Shown in pieces: positions 7,157 through 12,044 of a stretch of 12,044 nucleotides of DNA. This stretch comes from Gemmatimonadota bacterium. Lineage in GTDB: Bacteria > Gemmatimonadota > Gemmatimonadetes > Gemmatimonadales > GWC2-71-9. The DNA lies in the NCBI GenBank assembly GCA_025361465.1, contig JANYAG010000055.1, positions 1 through 12,044 of the forward strand, in the 5' to 3' direction. Below the pieces are notes generated by a model, which worked only from the letters and a program-made list of their open reading frames with translations, did not search any database and was not told the DNA's origin. The position numbers were made by a program, and so were the translations under genes. How positions within the stretch are numbered: the stretch's first letter is position 1; each line of letters starts with the position of its first letter.

Positions 7157-8692
7157 TCAGCGGCGGCGCCAGATTTCCAGCCCATCCTGGGCAAATGCCC
7201 GATCAAATCGGTTCCTGAACACTTCACGACCATTGATGGCGCCAAGCACCTTGCCATTCGCATGATGGCGATCGACCAGCACCCAATCCACCGCATTCTC
7301 GGGCTCAGCGAGCGCGTTCGATCCGAGCTGCCAGGTCCAGCTATAGACCCGGTCGCGTAAGGCGATCCGGGTCCTCGGACTCACGTTCACCGCCTCATCG
7401 ACCAGGATTCGGCCGCCGTCGTAGTGTCCGGCCAGCCAATCCGAGGCGGCCTGCTGCCGGCGATCGCCGTCGCGGATCGCGAGGCCCTCCCGCAGGGCGC
7501 CAACATTCGCGGGCCAATGGGTGCCAAAGAGCGCCAACTGGGCGATAACAGCCGCCAGAGCAGCGAGTTGCGTGCCCAGCCGCCACTTCGCGCCCCGCTC
7601 GCTGAGCCCGACCGCAACCAACGTCACCGCAGCGGCCATACCGGGAAGGACCATCAGCCCGTAACGGAGGTTCAGGATGCCGGGGTGCGCCCCCCACGGA
7701 ATCTCGATCGCGCTCTGCCCGCCGAACAGCGTCACGATGTTGAACGGCAGCACCGAAAGCAGCAACAGGACCGCGGCCGACTGCGGCAGCCGGCGCAGCA
7801 ACGATGGAATGGCCAGGAGGCCGAGCACGAAGAGCACCGCCCCGGCGCTGAGGGCGGCCGCACCGCAGTAGGTCGTCACCGACAGGAGCAGGTCTCCTCT
7901 GGTCGGCAGCACTACCATCGCCGATTGCTGGGCCTGCGCCGACCAGACGCCGCGCTGGAATTCCAGCGCGTCGCCGAAAAAGGCCCAGTTGTACCCCAGC
8001 CAGGCGGCGCCCATCGCCGCGCATGGAGCAGCGAAGCGCGCTGCGTCCCTGAACCAGCGCCCCTTCCGGCGCCACGACAGCCAGGCGACAGTGGGAGTTG
8101 CGAGCAGCGCGAAGAACCACCCGTCGTAGCGGCTTCCGACGGCCAACGCCGCGCACACGCCGGCGATCACCAGGGCACGACGCGAATCGGTGTCGTTCCA
8201 CCGGTCGATGGCCGCCGCGGAAGCCACGAGAAAGGCGAGCAGCATCGGCTCGGTCATCGCCGTGGTCTGCAGGTACAGCAGGGACGGATTGAGCAGGACG
8301 AACGTGGTGCCGATCCAGGCGAGTCGCTCGTTCGTGCGGTGCACGAGCAGCAGATGGATCGACGTGACCGTGGTGACATACGCGGCGAGTCCGACGATCC
8401 CTCCCGCCACGCCGGACCACCACAAGGTGTCGACGATCGCAAAGGGGAACATCAGCAGATGCGGCACCGGGAGCCAGACCGTGCCGAGCATCTGCAGCCC
8501 CGGGGTGACGGAATCCACCAGCCTACGGGCAATGTCCAGATGCGCCTGGGCATCCCAGAACGCGAAGTTGAGCCCCGTTCGCAAGGACCACCATTGCACC
8601 AGGACGCCGACCACGAACGCGACGAAGCCGGCCCGAAGGGCCGGCCTCAGCATGCCGCGATCTGCGGCAGGAGCGTGCAAGACCGTGGTCAC
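7157..8692 (-). CDS. Multi-pass membrane protein, GT-C glycosyltransferase-like (first of two)
   Basis: This 511-residue polytopic protein has hydrophobic segments from about 21 to 395 and a soluble C-terminal tail of about 115 residues. Typical GT-C features are visible: FWDAQAH (45-51) in the first large loop with D47 and H51, GTVWLPVPHLL (70-80), AMTEPMLLAFL (145-155), RYDGWFF (188-194) and NLRYGLMVLPG (341-351), much as in ArnT/PMT-like enzymes. The tail contains GRILVDE (427-433), VDWVLVD (468-474) and LEIWRR (505-510), the same order of blocks as in the protein at 1888-3276. The start is GTG and shares GTGA with the stop of the PEP-CTERM gene (8689-8692), so translation is coupled. It probably transfers a sugar from a lipid carrier on the outer face of the inner membrane. 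Donor and acceptor are unknown, and the family call is by architecture. Confidence 0.78.
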   Translation of the reverse strand: MTTVLHAPAADRGMLRPALRAGFVAFVVGVLVQWWSLRTGLNFAFWDAQAHLDIARRLVDSVTPGLQMLGTVWLPVPHLLMFPFAIVDTLWWSGVAGGIVGLAAYVTTVTSIHLLLVHRTNERLAWIGTTFVLLNPSLLYLQTTAMTEPMLLAFLVASAAAIDRWNDTDSRRALVIAGVCAALAVGSRYDGWFFALLATPTVAWLSWRRKGRWFRDAARFAAPCAAMGAAWLGYNWAFFGDALEFQRGVWSAQAQQSAMVVLPTRGDLLLSVTTYCGAAALSAGAVLFVLGLLAIPSLLRRLPQSAAVLLLLSVLPFNIVTLFGGQSAIEIPWGAHPGILNLRYGLMVLPGMAAAVTLVAVGLSERGAKWRLGTQLAALAAVIAQLALFGTHWPANVGALREGLAIRDGDRRQQAASDWLAGHYDGGRILVDEAVNVSPRTRIALRDRVYSWTWQLGSNALAEPENAVDWVLVDRHHANGKVLGAINGREVFRNRFDRAFAQDGLEIWRRR

Positions 8693-9465
8693 CCCGGCGC
8701 GGGCCCCTTGCGCCGGCGGCGGCGCAGCGCCCCGAGGCCGACGAGCCCGGTCGCGAGCAACGTCATGGTGGCGGGTTCCGGTACGACCACAGTCGGCGGG
8801 TCGATCGAGTTGTTTTCGAGTGAAAAGATCGAGTTGTTGAAGTCCCAGTCGCTGTCGAGGTAGGACACGTCCTCGAATCCGAAGAGGAACTGTCCGGACG
8901 TGTTCGGCACGATGCCGTGACCCTGGTCTCCCGGCAAACCATCACGGAAATACAGCGGGGCAAAGAAGCCCACGTGTGCCAGTCCGTCGGAGTTGCGCGA
9001 CCGATCACCGGAGAAGAACCATTTGTATTCCCCATCACGCTGAACCACCATGAGGGCGAAGACGATTTCCTCACCAGTCGTCCAATCGAACGTCTTCGTT
9101 TCCACTGGGCCGGAGTAGGGACCCGCACCCAGTGGCTTGTCAAAAAGGGGCTGGACTCCGAGCCCCCCGAGATCCTGGCCGCCTGCCTGACACCCTGTCC
9201 GATAGATCTGGTAGAACTGGAAGCACCCCAATCCGCGGTCTGCGAGGTACTGGCTAGCCGTCAAGGCGTAAATCCGATGGCCGAACACGGTGGTCGGATC
9301 CCAGCCGTAATAGCCAATCGAGATCTGCGGCCCCGCGGCCAGAAGCGCCGAAGCGTACCCGAAATTCGGCGGATACGTCTTGCCCGGGTCGGTGGCGTGC
9401 ATCGGCCTGGCGAGGCCTAGCGCCAAGCCCGCCACGATGAGCCAACGATTCACGGTGATGCGCAT
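8689..9465 (-). CDS. PEP-CTERM secreted surface protein with DUF4114-like motif
   Basis: This is a 258-residue protein. Residues 1-24 are a signal peptide (cleavage near MHA-TDP). The C-terminus is a textbook PEP-CTERM sorting signal: VPEPATM (PEP at 229-231), a hydrophobic stretch to about 247, then RRRRRK. Exosortases recognise this tag, and such proteins end up at the surface or in extracellular matrix. FGFEDV (195-200) followed by an Asp/Asn-rich stretch (D204, D206, D208, N210, N211) resembles the acidic GFED...D-N-D core of DUF4114-type domains, possibly calcium-binding. Two Cys lie in the middle (CFQFYQIYRTGC). The ATG is preceded by GGAGGA (9469-9474), with slightly short spacing. It is the first gene of the polysaccharide operon and sits directly behind a sigma-54-like promoter. 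The exact function is unknown; a matrix or anchor role is inferred from tag and context. Confidence 0.88.
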   Translation of the reverse strand: MRITVNRWLIVAGLALGLARPMHATDPGKTYPPNFGYASALLAAGPQISIGYYGWDPTTVFGHRIYALTASQYLADRGLGCFQFYQIYRTGCQAGGQDLGGLGVQPLFDKPLGAGPYSGPVETKTFDWTTGEEIVFALMVVQRDGEYKWFFSGDRSRNSDGLAHVGFFAPLYFRDGLPGDQGHGIVPNTSGQFLFGFEDVSYLDSDWDFNNSIFSLENNSIDPPTVVVPEPATMTLLATGLVGLGALRRRRRKGPAPG

Positions 9466-9511
9466 TGCTCCTCCAGGGTCCGGCCTGCCAACTCACGGTC
9501 ATTGGGAGGGA

Positions 9512-9528
9512 TTGCAAGCTGGGTGCCG
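9512..9528 (-). promoter_or_regulatory. Sigma-54 type -24/-12 promoter for the PEP-CTERM/polysaccharide operon
   Basis: On the minus strand the sequence CGGCACCCAGCTTGCAA gives GG (9527-9526), 10 bases, then GC (9515-9514), the invariant spacing of sigma-54 promoters. It fits the extended consensus TGGCAC-N5-TTGCA at all positions but the first T. Transcription would start near 9502, leaving a leader of about 37 bases before the ATG at 9465. PEP-CTERM genes in other bacteria are known to be served by RpoN with PrsK/PrsR, which agrees with this reading. No competing sigma-70 promoter is evident here. Confidence 0.62.
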
Positions 9529-9612
9529 CGGGGAGAGTGGGGCGGGCAACTACCGGCGGGTGTTGCGGTTGGGCAGAAGGTGTTGCTCGGGAACGACCAC
9601 AATCAGGGCGAA

Positions 9613-9663
9613 TTTGTTGAGTTTAAGCCACAAACTCTGGCGGCTTTGTTGGGTTGAAGCCAC
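9613..9663 (-). repeat. Two 19-bp direct repeats, 32 bp apart, upstream of the sigma-54-like promoter
   Basis: The two plus-strand copies are TTTGTTGAGTTTAAGCCAC (9613-9631) and TTTGTTGGGTTGAAGCCAC (9645-9663), 17 of 19 bases identical. A further shared GGCG flanks each copy on the side towards the promoter. The period of 32 bp is close to three helical turns, so both face the same side of the DNA. They lie roughly 110-160 bases upstream of the predicted start of transcription, the usual range for binding sites of sigma-54 enhancer-binding proteins. They could instead be a relic duplication; neither reading has been tested. Confidence 0.6.
9619..9637. promoter_or_regulatory. Perfect dyad GAGTTT-N7-AAACTC, candidate activator site
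   Basis: Arms of 6 bases are separated by 7 bases, overlapping the promoter-proximal copy of the 19-bp direct repeat. It is AT-richer than its surroundings and has no T-tract, so it reads better as a protein-binding dyad than as the thrC terminator. The second repeat copy keeps the left arm only approximately (GGGTTG) and lacks the right arm. Confidence 0.4.
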
Positions 9664-9678
9664 GGTGTGCCGGAATTA

Positions 9679-10968
9679 CTACCAAATTGATGCGAAAAGA
9701 ACCCGGCGAACCGCCTCGATCGTTGGCGGAATGCGGATTGGCTTGTTTCCGAGGTGGGACGCGCTCCCGGATGACTGGTGGATTGTCTGGAGGATCCCTG
9801 GGTCCTTGAGTAGGTGTCCCGTCAGGATCGCAACGACCCGCTCACTCCCGGAAATCATTCCCCGGTGACGGAGCTGGCGGACCCCGGCCAGGGAGGCCGC
9901 GCTGGCCGGTTCACATCCGACCCCGGCGCGATCGATGGTGATCTTGGCTTCGAGGATCTCGTCATCACTGACGCTGGTCACTACTCCAGCGGTGGTCCGG
10001 ATCGCCCGGACGCCGCGATCGTAGGAGGCCGGTGCGCCGATCCTGATCGCCGTGGCGATCGTCTCGGCAGCGACCGGCTCCATGTGGTCAAAGCCGCGCG
10101 CGAACGCCGCCGCGAACGGGGACGCTCCCTGGGCCTGCACGGCGGCGAGTCGTGGGCAGTGGTCGATCAGTCCGAGCGCCAACGCTTCCGCTAGCGCCTT
10201 GCCAAAGGCGGCAACATTTCCAAGGTTGCCGGCTGGCAGGACGATCCAGTCCGGTGCCTGCCACGCAAGCTGCTGCAGCAACTCGAGGACGATGGTCTTC
10301 TGGCCCTCGATCCGGAACGGGTTGATCGAGTTGACGAGGTAGACGCCCAGCTGCTCGCTCGCCTCCTTGGCGAGTCGCAGGCAGGCATCGAAATCTCCAT
10401 CGACCAGGAGAGTTTGGGCGCCGTAGGCCAGCGTCTGTGTCAACTTGCCAAGCGCCACCTGACCTTCCGGGACAAAGGTGAGTCCGGGAAGTCCCGCCAG
10501 TGCCGCATAGGCCGCCAATGAAGCGCTGGTGTTTCCGGTCGACGCACACGCAATGGCCGTGGCACCGATCCGCTTCGCCTGTGTCACCGCCACGGTCATC
10601 CCGCGGTCCTTGAACGAGCCGGTCGGATTGTGTCCTTCGTGCTTGAGAAACAACCCCGCGACACCGCACCAGTCGGAGAGCGATTCGCGCTGCAGCAACG
10701 GCGTGTTGCCCTCGGGCTGTGAGATGATCGCCGCGCCAGCAGAGGGGAGCACCAGCTCGCGGAAACGCCAGACGCCGGAGAGTTCAGCCGCACTGCCGCG
10801 GACGCCGTGTCGCGCATCGAACCGGTCGCGCAACGCCGGTCCGGTCAGGTCGGGGGTTGGGTGATGCAGGCTGAGCAGCCCACCGCAATCGGTGCAGCGC
10901 GTGGCGGAGCTGAACTCGTCCGTCGTGCGGCCGCACGCCTCGCACTCTTGCCAGCTCGTCTCGCTCAC
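9679..10968 (-). CDS. thrC: Threonine synthase
   Basis: This 429-residue protein converts O-phosphohomoserine to threonine in the cytoplasm using pyridoxal phosphate. The N-terminus has a zinc-ribbon-like pair of CxxC motifs (C9/C12 and C25/C28), seen in many class II threonine synthases. The PLP lysine is K120 in NPTGSFKDRG (114-123). The phosphate/PLP-binding STGNTSAS lies at 143-150, PAGNLGN at 245-251, and LTGHLLKDP occurs near the C-terminus, as in the family. The length is normal. The start is GTG, preceded by AAGGAG about 10 bases upstream and sharing GTGA with the thrB stop (10965-10968). It is the second gene of a thrB-thrC unit. No intrinsic terminator is obvious after its stop, so some read-through into the following operon is possible. 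Confidence 0.96.
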   Translation of the reverse strand: MSETSWQECEACGRTTDEFSSATRCTDCGGLLSLHHPTPDLTGPALRDRFDARHGVRGSAAELSGVWRFRELVLPSAGAAIISQPEGNTPLLQRESLSDWCGVAGLFLKHEGHNPTGSFKDRGMTVAVTQAKRIGATAIACASTGNTSASLAAYAALAGLPGLTFVPEGQVALGKLTQTLAYGAQTLLVDGDFDACLRLAKEASEQLGVYLVNSINPFRIEGQKTIVLELLQQLAWQAPDWIVLPAGNLGNVAAFGKALAEALALGLIDHCPRLAAVQAQGASPFAAAFARGFDHMEPVAAETIATAIRIGAPASYDRGVRAIRTTAGVVTSVSDDEILEAKITIDRAGVGCEPASAASLAGVRQLRHRGMISGSERVVAILTGHLLKDPGILQTIHQSSGSASHLGNKPIRIPPTIEAVRRVLFASIW

Positions 10969-11885
10969 CTGACCGTCGCTCCTTCAAAATCCACCGCCGC
11001 GACCCGCGCGACGGCTCTGACGCCCGCCTTGGCGTAGGCCGCGAGCATTCGCTCGGCAACCAACTCGCCGCCGGCCACGCTGTCAACCAGGGCAAATACC
11101 GTTGGCCCAGCCCCACTGATCGAGCAGCCCAGCGCACCGGCTTCGCGGGCTGCCGCTTTTGCTTCGAGGAATCCTGGCAGGAGGTGGACGCGCGCCGGCT
11201 CAGCGATCTGGTCATCGAGGCCGCGCCCCAAGAGTGCCAGGTCATCAAGGCAGGCACCCGCGACCATCGCGGCAATGTTGGCCGCCTGCGCCAGCGCCAG
11301 GTCGCGCGAAACAGCGCGGGGCAGGACGTCGCGCGCGTCACGGGTCCTCAGCTGCTGGTCGGGATGCACCAGCACCACCCGGAGAGCCGCCGGGACGGGC
11401 AATCGGATCACATCGATCGGCGCGGTCGAACGGACCAGGATCAATCCACCCAGCAGTGACGGGGCGACATTGTCGGCATGGCGACCGGAGACCGTCGATT
11501 CGGCTTCGAGCGCGCACTCGAGCAGCATCGCTGCGCCGAGGTTCGTCTGGGCCAGCTGATCGGCGGCGAGCGCACCGGCCACGGCCGACGCGGCACTGCC
11601 GCCCTGGCCGCCGCTGAGCGGCAGACCCTTGCGGGCCCACAGCGTGACCCCACGAGCCACCCGGGCACGTCGCAGGACGGCGGCCGCGGCAATGGCGGCA
11701 GTATGCTGCGAGGGATCGCTTGGCAGCTCGGGGTGTCCCGCGTCGGCGATGACGATGGCCGCGTCGTCACGCCATTCCAGGGTGACCTCGTCGCCAGCCC
11801 CCGAGACGGCCAGGCCCAGGATGTCCAGGCCGGGCCCGACGTTTCCTACCGAGCCCGGGGCATAGGCGGTGACACGGTATGGCAT
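10965..11885 (-). CDS. thrB: Homoserine kinase (GHMP family)
   Basis: This 306-residue GHMP kinase phosphorylates homoserine with ATP, the step before threonine synthase. The N-terminal strand YAPGSVGNVGPGLDILG (about 8-24) is the family signature. The ATP-binding glycine-rich loop is GLPLSGGQGGSAAS (87-100), in which Gln takes the place of the more common Leu. GRHADNVAPSLLGG (134-147) and SGAGPT (257-262) are the other conserved blocks. The ATG at 11885 is preferred because it puts the signature at the usual distance. A TTG at 11921 would add 12 residues that look unlike the family; no clear Shine-Dalgarno separates the choices. The next gene is thrC, overlapping by 4 bases. Confidence 0.93.
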   Translation of the reverse strand: MPYRVTAYAPGSVGNVGPGLDILGLAVSGAGDEVTLEWRDDAAIVIADAGHPELPSDPSQHTAAIAAAAVLRRARVARGVTLWARKGLPLSGGQGGSAASAVAGALAADQLAQTNLGAAMLLECALEAESTVSGRHADNVAPSLLGGLILVRSTAPIDVIRLPVPAALRVVLVHPDQQLRTRDARDVLPRAVSRDLALAQAANIAAMVAGACLDDLALLGRGLDDQIAEPARVHLLPGFLEAKAAAREAGALGCSISGAGPTVFALVDSVAGGELVAERMLAAYAKAGVRAVARVAAVDFEGATVR

Positions 11886-12044
11886 CACGGCAAGCTCGCC
11901 CGGCGATTGTTGAAAGTCCAATCAGAGCCGGGCGGCTCGAAGGGTGTAACTATTTTGCCGCCCCGGGCGTCCTCATCTCTGAAAGGTGGCTGATTTCCCG
12001 GCGGCTGGTGCGCAGGAATCGGGGAACGCGGGGCGGTCGGGGGG
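11886..12044. other. Upstream region of thrB, no gene recognised
   Basis: No coding sequence is supported between the thrB start and the right edge. A 5-bp perfect inverted repeat, GAGCC-GGGC-GGCTC, lies at 11925-11938, about 40 bases before the thrB start, and could form a weak leader hairpin. The only AT-rich patch (11949-11957, AAAATAGTT on the minus strand) may belong to the thrB promoter, but no convincing -35/-10 pair can be assigned. Confidence 0.3.

Noticed and set aside
9559..9586. GGTGTTGC repeated 20 bp apart (9559-9566, 9579-9586), possibly a further activator site
   Set aside because: The copies are only 8 bases, in GC-rich DNA, and do not match the 19-bp repeats without an insertion, so chance is not excluded.
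11950..11976. Eight-codon minus-strand mini-frame (MRTPGAAK) upstream of thrB, as a possible threonine attenuator leader
   Set aside because: It has one Thr codon, no Ile run, no clear Shine-Dalgarno and no terminator hairpin with a T-tract after it.

Overview
The window is about 12 kb of high-GC DNA in which every convincing gene lies on the minus strand, so genes are described right to left. The proteome is Gram-negative in character: signal peptides, an outer-membrane beta-barrel, a PEP-CTERM surface protein and a BcsB-like periplasmic protein. The overall style would suit Gemmatimonadota or a similar high-GC Gram-negative lineage. That placement is an inference from gene content and is weak.

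Right part (about 9679-11885): a two-gene threonine unit, homoserine kinase (thrB) followed by threonine synthase (thrC), with the stop of the first and the start of the second sharing 4 bases. This is ordinary housekeeping metabolism.

Middle (9466-9678): the intergenic space between thrC and the next gene carries the best regulatory signals of the window. There is a sigma-54 type -24/-12 element (GG-N10-GC) about 50 bases before the start of the PEP-CTERM gene. About 100 bases further upstream lie two 19-bp direct repeats (17/19 identical) exactly 32 bp apart, one of which overlaps a perfect dyad. This layout resembles a promoter served by a bacterial enhancer-binding protein.

Left part (9465 down to base 1): a seven-gene cluster that looks like a synthase-dependent exopolysaccharide system. 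In transcription order it holds: a PEP-CTERM secreted protein; a multi-pass GT-C-like membrane protein; a BcsB-like periplasmic, membrane-anchored protein; a family 2 processive glycosyltransferase with an N-terminal MshEN (cyclic di-GMP-binding) domain; a second GT-C-like membrane protein of the same architecture; an outer-membrane beta-barrel; and, after a 126-base gap, a secreted Met/His-rich protein that runs off the left edge and resembles copper type II monooxygenases. The first six genes overlap or nearly overlap, which indicates one coupled operon.

Proposed working of the cluster (inference): the GT2 synthase polymerises a sugar across the inner membrane together with the BcsB-like partner. 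It is switched by cyclic di-GMP through MshEN, because no C-terminal PilZ domain is present. The two GT-C-like proteins may modify the polymer or supply sugars, the barrel may export it, and the PEP-CTERM protein may be anchored in or associated with the matrix. No exosortase, PrsK/PrsR-type regulator or BcsC-like TPR exporter is seen inside the window.
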